Shown: positions 24,091 through 36,600 of the stretch, one piece after another | How positions within the stretch are numbered: the first letter of the stretch is position 1 | Layout of the letters: every line of letters starts with the position of its first letter | From: Trogon surrucura | Lineage: Eukaryota; Chordata; Aves; Trogoniformes; Trogonidae | NCBI GenBank assembly: GCA_020746105.1 | Contig: CM036636.1 | Coordinates: forward strand, 6,944,001-7,008,000 | DNA length: 64,000 nt | Reading direction: 5' to 3' | Notes under the pieces: generated by a model | Told to the model about the DNA's origin: nothing | What the model saw: the letters and a program-made list of their open reading frames with translations, nothing else | Database searches by the model: none | Translations under genes and position numbers: made by a program

Positions 24091-27000
24091 TTGGGGTTTT
24101 TTTAGAAACGTTCCTCTCTCCTTTTTTTTGGTTTGTTTAACTGCAGAGTATTTTCTTTTGGGTTTTCGGATTATGATTTTTCTTCTTAAACTGCCTGCAT
24201 CTTGGTCGGTAGATTTAGTAAAGGGATGGTCACCTTATTTGCAAAACCTGTAGCCTTGAGCTGGATGGGCTATGATTCAAGCAACTAGAAATGCAAAGCT
24301 CTTGCTGTAGCAGCAGAGGGAATAAGGAGTAGCTGGAGGAGAAGGTGAGAAACGTCTGAGGCAGCAGTGGCCTGTGGGAAAGTTGTGAACTTCTGTTATG
24401 GTCAGATTTAGGAGTAATGTTGCTGGCTGGTCCTGCTGACCATCAGCCAGCTGAGGATCCGAATTTCCAGGTGAGGTGTGTGTATCCAGCTGCTGCATAT
24501 TGAGCATTACGCAGGGCTCTGGGTGTGCGTGTCCTCTGTGACTTGTTTCTAAATAGGAAACCTGGGGAACCAAGAGGTGAGAATGGCTTTACTGGTGCCA
24601 CTTGCAGTGCGGTACAGCAGCGCAGAGCTAAGGAAACGTCTTTTAGTCCTTCCTGCCCCACGCTCTCAGCAGGCTTGATTATCTCACGCAGTGCCTGGTG
24701 GTTTTCGATAAGATGTGTTCACTGTCTACCCTCCGGCGGGTCGGAGAGACCGGAGCTACTGGGTGATCCTGACAAGTGAATGCCACAGGAGAAGGGGAGG
24801 CAGATTTGCTCCTTTCCACCCACAACGTGTGGAGAAAACCACAGCGTATTGTCATGTTTTTCTCCTGCATGTTTCTCAAAGCATGGGTTAAGCATTTATT
24901 TTAAACTTTCTAGCCTCTGTGATGAGCGCGATGATAGTCGCTAGCCCTGCAACACTGAAGTTACAAGTAAGTAACTTACTATCTCGTAGTACAGAAAAGA
25001 ATGAAATTAACATCTCCGAATGAAATATCCAGTTGCTTCAGCAGCCTCCAGAAGGTGCTGAAATCCTTTGACATTTCCAAGACTCTTTCACACTTTTCAA
25101 ACAAGCTTGTCACAGTTTCTCAGAGCATTATGAATCTGGTGAAACTGCATATTCTGCAACTCCAGTTTCGCTGAAGCTTCAGCCAGGTCTTGCTTCAGCT
25201 TGACTGTCTCTGGTGTTCTGGTCAACTAGGAAATTGCATTATCTCATTCTAATTAAATCAGCTTTTCATCTTCAGCTGGAGTTTTCTCTGGATTTCAGTC
25301 GTGCCTGTCTCCATCACGCTGCTGTGTGTGATCCAGGCTTTCTCACGCTCCACCCCAGAGTGGCTGCAGCAAGCCCTGCGCCGAACGGTTCCTGTGCCCG
25401 AGAGCGTGGTGCTCCGTGGTGGAATTGCTGGAGATGAGAGGCCAAGCTGTGATAAGCAAGAATTAGGAGTGTCTGGCGACGCTGTGAGTTGCATTTCCTT
25501 CCGCTGCTCATTTGATGCACCTGCCCATGTCCCATTGTGGCATGGCTGTGCTTCGATCCTGCTATTGCTCCCCCCGCCGTTGTGGGCTGTGCCGTGCCTC
25601 CATGCCCTTCCAGCAGGTTTTGTGCGCTCACTGAAAGGCAGGGTCTCCCCTTCACCCTCTGAGCTGTGGTAAACAAAACCAGCCCACCAGAGGCTGTGCT
25701 GCAGTGTCCTGATGGGCCTGCCTGGCACTGCCGCATGTGCCGTAAATACTGCAGAATGTTATATTTTATTTTGGCCAAACTTTTTTTTTTCACCCCTAGA
25801 AGAATCCCACCCAGGAATGCTGCCGGTTTGCTTGCTTGCAAGCACTTGGGCTTCTTGGCCAGTCGCTGGCAGAGGCTGGGATGTGCCAAAGCCACCAGGG
25901 AATTGTGGCGAGAGGAGACGTTGCTGTCCCTTCCGCATCTCCGTGTAGCCGTGCCTGCCTGTGGCTACGAGGGGAGTTGTGCCTGGCAGCCCCCCAGCCC
26001 TGGGGACTGCTGCAGGCTGGGGTGGGCAGGCGGGCGATGAGCGCAGCCGGGCTGGGCGTGCGGAGCATGCGGGATTTGTCCGTCTGGATTTGTTGATGCT
26101 TGATGGACCGCGTGGATCGGGTGTCAGGCCTGGAATAGCCCCTCCGGAGCAGGGATGCCTGTCTAGGGGCTTAGCAGGGATATTTATAAACTCTTGGTTC
26201 TGTGGCTGTTGTGCAAGCAGTGCAGTGGGACGGTGCCCATCATGGCCCCAGTGCAGGGACATTTACCTCCTAAACTCGGTTTCTCTGACTGGGACCAGCA
26301 GTGACAGCCTGCCAGGCTGCGGGAGAGACTGAATTGCTTTCTTTTCCCACTGCACTTCTGACAGGGGTTTGCTGGCGCTGCTTCCATCCCGTGCTGCTCT
26401 TCTCGTCTGGACCTTTTCATGCTGGGGTGCGAGGCTGGATCCTTGCAGGGAGACCGGGGAAGCTCCATGTGTAAGGCAGAGAAATTCCTTCATACCACTA
26501 TCTGCAGAAGAGACAGGAACTGGATTAAATTAACTCCCAGGGCTTTCAAGGTATTTTTTTCCCCATGACAGCTCCTGAGGGCCATGCTCAGTGATAGCTC
26601 AGCATCCCCAGCACCCAGCTGGGCAGGACGGAGAGACAAGTTTCCTTATTTTTGCAGGCTCCTGGTCACCAGCGCTTTAACCCTCTGCCCACTGATGTTT
26701 GCAAGGAGCCCGGCACAACAGCAGCTGGAGAAACAGAGAGGTCATTGAGTGGGGGAGAGGTGATGGCTATGGCCAAGTGAAAGCGGTGACACAGTTATCT
26801 CCCCGGCTGGTGCCAGGTGGGCTCAGATATTCCACACGCCTCGGAGCAGCGGGATGAGGGCAGGCAGATAGGGACGAAGTGCTGACTCCTGTGATAGCAT
26901 GAGAATGCCACTGTGCAGCTGCGGATCGGACGAGAGCTAGTCCAGGCACGGTCGTGGGCTGCTGCAGCCCCAGGTGAGACCTGAGCTGGCCAGGGTTGTG

Positions 27001-28500
27001 GTTTATGGGCTGGGTAAAGGCACCTGAGGAAAGGTTGAGCTCTTCTCCTGGCTAGGGTCATTGTCACAGGCCAGGGGCAGGTTCCTGGAGAGAGTGATTC
27101 AGAAAGGAATTGATGTATATTATTTTCCTTTGATTCATTAGGAGGGGAAATATGAGCAAAGCAGGGGTAAGGGCTCCTCAGGACTTCTCGTACTTGATCA
27201 GCCAAGCGTTGCCCCCGCCTCTGGCCAGTCTGTCTGGGCACAGGCTGGACAGATAGTTCATCTAGAGGATTTAGACAGCTATGGATAAAAGGTGGCACTT
27301 GAGCTTTCCAGTGCATTTTGGGCAAGACCTTTAACGATACACGGGGGTCTGATTCCCAGGGAACAGACGGTACAAACACTGACCTCTGTAACTGGACGTT
27401 TGTGTAGGCAAATGCCGCTGGCACCAAGAGATGTACCTGTTCCGCTCCTTGGTGCAATATTCATCTTCTCCACTTCTCTGTCCATGGGGGATTTCCAGCC
27501 TATCTGCATACAAATAATCACATTTCCTGAGTGTGTGGATGGTGTGGAGTCATGACAGCCCATTGCTCAGGGAAGTTATCTCCAGAATGGCAACCCCGGG
27601 TGGAGCTGGCTCAGGCGGTGGCTGCAGTGGGCTGCTGTCCTTCGGGCGGGAGGAGCCGAGATGGAAGGTCTCTCCCAGCCACGCTTGAGGCTTAGATCCA
27701 CACCGCTGCGGTTCAGGGACTGCAGCAAGGTCATTCAGAGCTGTAAACTGGAGCTGTGGGTATAGACCAGCCTCACCAGCGCTGGGGATCAGCGGGTGGG
27801 AGATGCCCAGGGGGGTTCGCCCCAGCCATGGTGGGGAGCTGGGTGGCTGATGGAGCACAACATGCTGTGGCAGGAGGGAACAGGACATCTTCCCTGTCCT
27901 CTGCAGGAGGACTTTCCAGGGCCTGGCGTGAGCCCAGGGCATCCAGCCCACGCTGCGGGAAGACTTCCTCCTCCCCAGTCCCTCCATGCCCGCTCCCCCG
28001 GGGCCGTACCTGTGCTGCTGGTCGCACCCGCGGTGCCGGGACGCGGGCACCGCCTGTCACCTGCGCTCAGCGTGGGCTCTGCGATGCTGGATGACACGGC
28101 AGAAACGTCTGCGGTATTGAGGTCACGCTCGGCGCTGGGGGCAGGAGGATGGGAATTCATTAGCGGCACCGTGTCTCTTTTAATCAGGAGGCAGGTGATG
28201 CTTCTCCTCGGTCCGGGAGCGGGGTGAGTGATGGAAGTCACTGCAGGGGTGCACCCTGAGAAGGGGAGGGAGGATGGGGCTAGTGGTGTTTGAAACTAGG
28301 GAGAGGAGGGTGGTGTTTAGAGGTGAGATGTTGCAGTACAGACATATGGAGAAGACACCTGGGGGGGGCCCCTTGGAGGGAGGCCCCCCAGCAATGCCCA
28401 CCCAGCCTTGGAGCTTGCAAAGCCAGGTGGCACAGCCCGCCGTCAGGGCGATGCTGGCTGCTGTGGGGAGGGGGGATGCCATGATCTCCTCCAGCTCGGA
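24091..28500. other. Intergenic region between divergent FAM78A and PLPP7
   Basis: No gene is supported. The sequence is of mixed composition, without recognisable transposon families. A GC-rich patch at about 27920-28130 and scattered E-boxes could be regulatory. Chance open frames occur on both strands, the longest around 26795-27457 (minus), and none resembles a known family. Confidence 0.6.
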
Positions 28501-28539
28501 TGCGCTGATATTGAAATATATATTGAAGTGCAAAAAAAA

Positions 28540-28553
28540 ACTACGTTTCCCAG
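28540..28553 (+). promoter_or_regulatory. ZNF143/THAP11-like motif upstream of PLPP7
   Basis: The sequence ACTACGTTTCCCAG matches the 5' half and core of the SBS-type promoter motif (ACTACNNTTCCCAG). It lies about 400 bases before the PLPP7 start codon. Recognised by eye. Confidence 0.45.
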
Positions 28554-28753
28554 TTTCCCTTGCAGCCCAGAGGAATAAGCAATTGGAAGATTTAAATAGA
28601 CCAGGCCAGAAGCAACCAACCTTTGGCACAATGCTTTTCCCTCCTCTTCTTCCAATCTATTGGCTGTTCAACCTTTTTTGCTGGCACTGGAGTGGCTGCC
28701 AAGCCTGGCATTAATTTTCCTTCCAAGCTTGCTAGGCCCATGAAGTAAACAGC

Positions 28754-28786
28754 CATGTGCATTCCTTACTCTATATTTAACAGCTG
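28754..28786 (+). promoter_or_regulatory. PLPP7: Muscle-type element cluster in the PLPP7 promoter region
   Basis: Within 33 bases there is an E-box CATGTG (28754-28759), an M-CAT/TEAD motif CATTCCT (28760-28766), a perfect MEF2 consensus CTATATTTAA (28771-28780, YTAWWWWTAR) and a second E-box CAGCTG (28781-28786). The MEF2-like sequence could also serve as a TATA-like element. The cluster lies 161 bases upstream of the ATG. PLPP7/NET39 is known as a muscle-enriched nuclear-envelope protein, so this arrangement fits. Function is inferred. Confidence 0.6.
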
Positions 28787-28853
28787 CGGTCTGTGCTGGG
28801 GGCAACTGCAACAGAGGGGAACCTTTGTAGCTTCCCCAATTCACGTCTCGTGA

Positions 28854-29474
<621 letters not shown>

Positions 29475-32400
29475 TGACTGCTCCCGGCCGCTGAGGTGTT
29501 CTGGAGGCAGGGAGTGACCTTTAGGGTGAACGCTGCACTTATCGACCATCTCGATCCTGGGTATCAGGGGTGACGGATGTAGCAAAAAGTTGTCTAGGAG
29601 AGATGGAGTAATCCTGGTAGATGGTGACATCCATGGAGTAGGGACAGGGTTGTCCAGGCAGACCAAGGAGATGTCAGTGATGCGGATACCAGCAGCGATG
29701 TCTTTTAGTTAATCTATAGTCATCTGCCATGGTGATTTTGTAGGTGGGGAAAATGTAAAGATTTTAATCTTTGATACCTGAATCAATTCTTGAGGGTATA
29801 CATGAGGAGAAAAAAAAAAAAAGAAAGATTTCCATCCCCTCACCATCTTCTCTAACAGACCCTGGTTCCGTGTCTCAGCTGCTGCATGATGGAGTCAGTC
29901 CCGTCTCCTTCCCTGCTTTGGTTTGATCTCGCATCCTCCTTCCCGTGAGGACCTTTCTTGCTGCTGTCCCCATTTCCATGCGCTAACTTGACCCAGAGGC
30001 TCTGCAGAAGGCCTGGGGCCTTTCTGTCTCTCCTGTGGGTCCTTTCTTGTGCAGTGGTTGGTGTCCTTGTTTCTGGAGGTTGGGACTTGTTAAAGGAGTT
30101 GCCTTCCCAGTTGAGTAGCGCCCATCCCACCCGTGTGGACCGATGTCCCACTGGTGACCAGGCTGAGCTCTGAGCATGATTTGCCTTAGATCCTGGCCCC
30201 AACCCACCGTGGCTGTGTCTACCTGGGGACATTGATTTTCTTGCTCTTCTACTTTTGCCATTGGGTCCACTTACCATATTTTTCCTTGTGACTAATTACT
30301 ATCTCATCTGACCATGATCCACCCCAGTGTGTCACCCTCACCAAAAAAACAGCAGTTGGTTGGTTGTAGAAATTGAAAACATTTGATTTAGGCCTTTGCT
30401 TCTCAGGGAGCCTCTTCAGGGCACATAGAGACATTTTATTTCAGAGGCCCTTTGGGAAAGGGACGTCCTGTCCTCAGGGGACAACTGCGACGTCCTATGG
30501 GCTCTGCAACATGGCCCCGTGTTTTTTTTCACAAGTTCGTCCTTTGGAGAGGGTGAAGATTGCACTGAACTGAGTTGAAAAGCACAGTGGTAGCTGCCTT
30601 TTCTCCCCTCTGCCTTTGAAAGACAGTGTCCTCGTGCTGTGACATCTAATGAAGGGAGGCCATCGCAGGGAAGAAGCCAGAATAGCATCGGCGTGATGCA
30701 GAGCCCGCCAACGTCAGCAGTTCTTCCAGGGGCTCCTCGGTGTGCTGGGTCAACCTCTTACTGAGAAAAGAAGCTCCATTTAAAAGGGCATGAGGATGAA
30801 ATAGTAGGTGACTAACATCAACCAGCACAGTTTCCAGATGTCTCTTGACCCAAGAGCCTTTGACGGTTTTGGAGCCTGAAAATTGACCTCTTTGACTCCA
30901 AAATATTTGAGATCCTCATAAAGAGCTAATGTCACCTTTGGCTTAAAAACAAGAAAGGTTTTCTCGCCGTGGTCTTGCCATGTGAGGAGGCCAAATGCAA
31001 AGCCATCCCTGGGTTGTGTTCAAACTTTGAGTAGGTGGTGCTCTCTGGAGAGCTCCACTCCCTGTGTCTCCACGTCTCCTGAGCCTGAGGACAACTCAGG
31101 GGGTTTCTGAAGTCTTGCTTCCTCGCCTAGACATCGCTGATCCCATCCCTCTTCACCTGCCAGGAAAGAAGATAGTTAAGTTGTATGAGGGACTAGTTCA
31201 CAACGGGACTTGACAACTCTGGAAGTCTGGCAGCCCCCGTTCTGCCCCCCATAGACAACGCTTGGTGGGACTGGCCAATGTGCCCCGAACCTCTCTCGTG
31301 AGAGGTTTCTCAGCAGGACTTGTGTCACCCCACAGCGCAGATCTCTGCTGTGAACGTGGCCTTGGTTTGATATTTAAGATTGCAGTCAGGAACTCCGAAT
31401 ACCCGAGTAGCTACTACCGCAGTCCTTGCGTTGCTGATGAGGAAGGAGTCTGGCTGGGGAGCGTGGGGCTGGTGGACCAAGACCCGTGAGAAATGGGGCC
31501 TTGTGAGCACGTAGGAAAGGCATGGCACGACTGCTGCATTGGGCATCCTTGGTCCCTCTCGCTGCTGTTTTCCTGTGGATCCAATCCATGAGGATGTGGT
31601 GAAAAGCCCTCATGGGCAGGGACAGGTCAGAGGGGAGGGACCCTCCTGGTGCTTCCCTCCTCTTCTCCCAGGAAGAGGGAAGTTGGGGTTGTCTGTGGTA
31701 CCCCTTCCTCACCTCCCGTGGCTTTCCCTCCTCCCTTCCCCCCCTGCCTGCTGAGAGTTTGGTACATCAAGCAGAATTTCTGATGCAGTCTCTGGGCAGG
31801 GAGCCAGCCCATCATAGAGCACTTGTTTAGGATTTGCAATCAGGCTTTCAAGGCGAGGAGACAGGAGACTGCTGAAATGGGACCGGGAACCTGGCAGAAG
31901 CACCACTGCAGATGGAGGGGGGGCACTTGTGCCCGAGGAGCTCTCGGCAGGGGCTTTGCCAACACATGTGGGAGCATTTCGGGTGAGAGAGTCTGACCCT
32001 GGGATGCTCCAGCCATCCCAACTGCAGATGCTGATTAGCAACCCCAAGCAATGTTTTCCCTCCGTGTTTGTCATCTCTGATGGAATTTATCGATTCTCCT
32101 TCTCATCGTGATCTTTTCCAGCAAATGCCAAACAGCCAGAGAAGCACACTCACAGCCTGTTACTGAAAAGATGGAAGAAATCAGATATCTGTGCCCACTG
32201 TAAAAATCCCTCTGCCAGAATGTGCTTTCAGGAAGACTATCTCAGCCTTGCCATCCCTGGCTGTTGAAGAGTCAGGAAGAATTTCTGCACTCCCCGGACA
32301 AATTGAGAAAGACATAACTCAGAACCCCCCCCCAATTTTAGAGTTAATTTTGCTTGTCTACCAGTGTTGGAACTTTTAGGACCGTTCAAGCTTTTCTCTG

Positions 32401-33639
32401 CGATCACAGGGATTTCATGAAAAATGAGGTGCTTAGAAAATCATTTGAACCATGCAGTCAGGCTCTCAGGGGCAAAACAGATGTAAAACTTTCATTAAAA
32501 TTCTTAGATCTGCTTCAGAACCAGACAGAAACTCCATTAAGCCCTGGGGGAAGCAGTATCTTGGTTTCTGGTTCTGATCCATCTGGTGAGGATGTGGATC
32601 CAAATTTAGTGATTCATTGACTGCAAAGCCAGCAAAGAACATTTGGATCATTGATCTAACCCACGGCAAAATACAGGCTGTAGCACATCCCTTAATTTAT
32701 TCCTGTTCAATTTGTTAAGGGGAAAAAACCCCCAAACACTCAAGCTGATGTACAGTTACAAGTGAGGCTGAACTTGTCAGAACCATTTCTGTATGACTGC
32801 AGTAGGTATTCTCACATGCGCCTTGCTCTTAGTTTGAGTCTGAAAAGTCTGCCTACCCTTGTCTCTTCAGCTGAATAACTCTTCTAGCTGACATCTCTTT
32901 TGCCTTTCAATATTTTGGATAGTGCTCAAGTAATTTCTTCACCTCCTATTTATTAAGCTAAACAGATCTCGTTAGACTGATGGTCTTTCCAGGTCCAGGC
33001 ACTTTCTTACTGCAGTGGGGATGGAATATGGTCATCTGCCCAAAGTGATCGCTCCCTTAATGGCCACCTATTGAGTTTAGAGCCAAATCGCCACCTTCTT
33101 TCATTATCTGCAGTCCAACCATGTGCCTTTGCTGCTGGAAGGTTTCTGCTTGGTTAACCCTTGCATATAAAATCCATATTTGTGCTGGGTTTGAAGTATC
33201 AGCCATTAACTGGTTCCGCTTGGTCATGGCTATCTGAAGTAGATGTTGGGACTAGAAGAAGAGGAAGCCCTGGTCTTCTCTTTGCCTGCTGCCTCAGTGA
33301 CACAGGTCCCAGTCCCCGTCCATCACCAGCTGGCTCTGCATCCCGCTTCCGAGGGGCGGGCTGCCTCTTTGCTGCTGTCACCGAGCATTTACCGCTGTCA
33401 AGTGAAGCGGTGCCGCGGGCTGTGGACAGATCGTTGCGAGCAGCGTGGCAGGCTGAGGATGGGTGGTTTGCCACAGGAGGAGGAAAGGAGGGGAGCTCAG
33501 GGTCGCTTCCCCACTCCGGAAGGTCAGCAAGAAGGCAGTCCTTGCTCTCTCCAGCCTTCTCCCAGATTACCGACTGGGAACCAAGCCATGACATTCTGAG
33601 GCATAGTCTCCTGCAGAGCTGTGACTTCATCCTGAGCCA

Positions 33640-33688
33640 AATATATATTTATATAATGTACGTATACATTCATAAATGCATACATATA
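33640..33688. repeat. AT-rich alternating purine-pyrimidine tract
   Basis: An imperfect run of TA and CATA units (ATATATATTTATATAATG and onward) lies in the PLPP7 intron. It is a degenerate simple repeat. Confidence 0.6.
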
Positions 33689-36600
33689 GCCAGGTCTCTG
33701 GAGTCCCACCCCAGCAGGAGAGCAGTGGGTTAGGAAGGAAAGAGCAAGAAATGCCTTCATCAGGCCCCTCGAGACCCTGCTGGCTCTTCTGTAACAGTAC
33801 AGAGGTGCTTCAGGTATTGTCATGATTTTCTTTGGAGTCTGTGTGGTGAAAATACAGATAGTGCAGCCTGTCGCTGGTAAAGGTCAGCGCGTAGGTTAAA
33901 TGCCCAGGCACTACAGACAAGCTCGCCCTGTCGAGCCTCGGGGCTCAGCAGCCCGGACCCAGCAGAGAGGCCGGGGAGTCGCATGGCAGATGGATCAGTC
34001 CGTACGCAGCAGAGCTTGCTAAGCCGAGAGCCCCAGAGGTGGTTTGGGGCCAGATGTGTCTGGTTTTTCTCCTTTCATTTTCCCACTGTGAGGCTATTTT
34101 CTGAGCTAGAGAGGGCAGATGACATTTTGGCAGGGGAGGAGTGAGCATCCTGAGTGAACCATCCCCTCCTTGGAGAACCTGGCACATGGAGGAAGTTCAG
34201 CCCCTGTCCTGCTCCCCTCCTAGTCCTGCTGGTGCCCGCTGAGAGCTCTGCAAGTTTGGAGCACATCTGCCCACCGAGGTGGAAATGTTTAAATGTCAAG
34301 TAACCCAACATGACCGACCCATGGCAGGTGCCAGGCAGAGGGAACAACACAGATGCCCGCTCCCTGCATCCAGCACCCAGACACAGCTCCAGCCTGGCGT
34401 TAAATATTCCTTTTCATCATATCATCCTGCTAATCTGCCTCTTACTGCCCTGCCTAGATACAGCAGTTAAAGTCCCTGGTCCTTTCGTGAGTGCTGTCTT
34501 CACCCTTCATCCTTTCACAGCTGATGAGCTCAGGCATCTCTGAGCAGCAAGCGCTGCCCAGCAACTCCCGGCTTCCCTGCCCCCCTCCCCTTCCTCGCTG
34601 CTTCCTCTATCGCAAGCGTTAGAGTGTTCACTGCAGGGCAGGCGGGCGAGTCTGCAGTGTCCCTTCAGATAAAGGACAGAGAGTGTGAGGCTGGGACCCG
34701 TTCATGGCTGGGGGGATATTTCCAGGGACCTGTGTACAGTTTCTACCAGGTCTGATGAACCCCTTGGTACCGGGCAGCATCAAGGAGCTCAGATCCTGGC
34801 CGGCTGCTTGGTGCTGAGGATGCTGCGAGCCCCGCAGCCGTCAGCGAGCAGCCCTTGGGGAAGCTGCAGCGAGCTGAAATCCAAGCTTCGCGCAGAGCGA
34901 GCAAGCGAAATGTTCCAGAGCTTGTGAATGCAGAGTGAAAGAGAAATGCGAGGGTTGTTGAATGGGAAGAGGGGGAATAAACATGGGAAATGAGTCATCC
35001 TTATGTCTGTCACTCTGGGAACAGCTTCCCAGTGCCCCTGCCTGGAGCTCAAAGGGGACAGGAGCTGTTTCACTCAGGCAGAGCTGGAGAAGCTGAGCCA
35101 GGCTGTGGCCCGAAGGGAGATCCCGAGCAAGGGGTGAGTGTGTTTGCCTCTAACGCGCCTTGACAGGAGCAGTGGTAGGGAAGATGAAGTTGCAGGAGCG
35201 TTGGGCGGTGAGGTGAGTTGCTGGGAGGAGCAGTGGGCAGGGAGAACCCGTCGGGTATCCCGCTCCGGGCCAGGCTTGGTGGAGGATGGGGATGGGAGAG
35301 GGGAATCAACCAAACTATCTCTTTTCCTTCTCTTAGAAGAAATGTCCATGTTTTCGCCTGTAAGGTGGTTCTGGTCTTGCTCTCCATTGCTGCCTATAGA
35401 GGGATGCTGGCAGACCTCCCTGATCTGGGTCTAATGCCCCATGAGGTGCGGTGGTTACCCTCTGAGAACCGCGGAATCAGCCCCAATTCGGTTTTGCCGG
35501 TTTGCCTTACAGAAGGCAGCAGGATATAAACACAAGCCTAATCGGCATCGAGCCCAGCGTTTGTGGGCTGGGAGAAGCTGTGGGTCACCAGCCCAAGGCA
35601 GTTTTCATCCTCCAGCTCCTCCCATATGGTGCCGTCATGCTTGTGCATGTTCTGAGATGTGTTGATATTACCTGTGCGGCTGCCGTAGGCATACAGGGGC
35701 TTTGCGAGCTGTCGGAACCCTTCTGGGAGGCAGCTGAGCCATCCTGGGAGCTGCTCAGATTGTTTTCCCCATCAGCACCAGCCCTTCTCTCTGCACTTAC
35801 CCTCTCGACCATGTCTCATCCCCAGGCCATGCAGCCCCCGCTCAGTAATGGATGCAGAGATGCAAATTGCCCAGCTCCCAGGGGCACGGTATTTCCAAAG
35901 GGAGAACTCCAGGCGGCCTGTGTTTGCACTCTGGGCTGTTTCTAATCATCTAGGATATGGCGGGTCTATTTTTAGTTGACGTTGGTTGTTTGGTTTTTTT
36001 TTTTAATTAATTGCACAGTGCTGCTATCCACCGTTTTCTCACCTTCCCGTGGCCACTTACCCCACTCTGCTGCTTGCTCAGCCAGAAAATAACCTCCCCA
36101 CAAAACGCCGCAGTGGCTGATTCATTGGTTCTTGAGTGTATTGTGCCATCTGTGCCTTTTGTCAGCTCTTACACCCAGTAGTACCACATTTGGGGAAGAA
36201 AAAGGGGTAGAGGAGTTCACTTCCGGAGGAGAGGAGCTCTTCCAGCTGCCACCAACTCCACCAGAGTGAGGGTGAAGATGCTTTTGAAACCTGCATCTTT
36301 CATTAATGTCAACTAGTCAAGGCTGCGAATGGCTCATTTTCCAGGTCAGGGAGCCTATTGCCTGCAGGAGATTTGGGAAGTTCAGCAGTAGGAGAAGGGA
36401 GCATCTAAGGAAAGAGAAAAATGGGAAAAAATAGAGCAAAAGAAACTGTTTGCTGGGAATGGTGACATTTGTCCAGGATTCAGTCCTTAAATTAACTGGC
36501 TAATCTGGGAAATACAGACCTTCAAAGCCAGCCCTGGCCTTACACGTGGCCTCAGCAGCTGTGGTGAGGAGCACGTGCCATCTCAGCGGGGTTGATGTGG

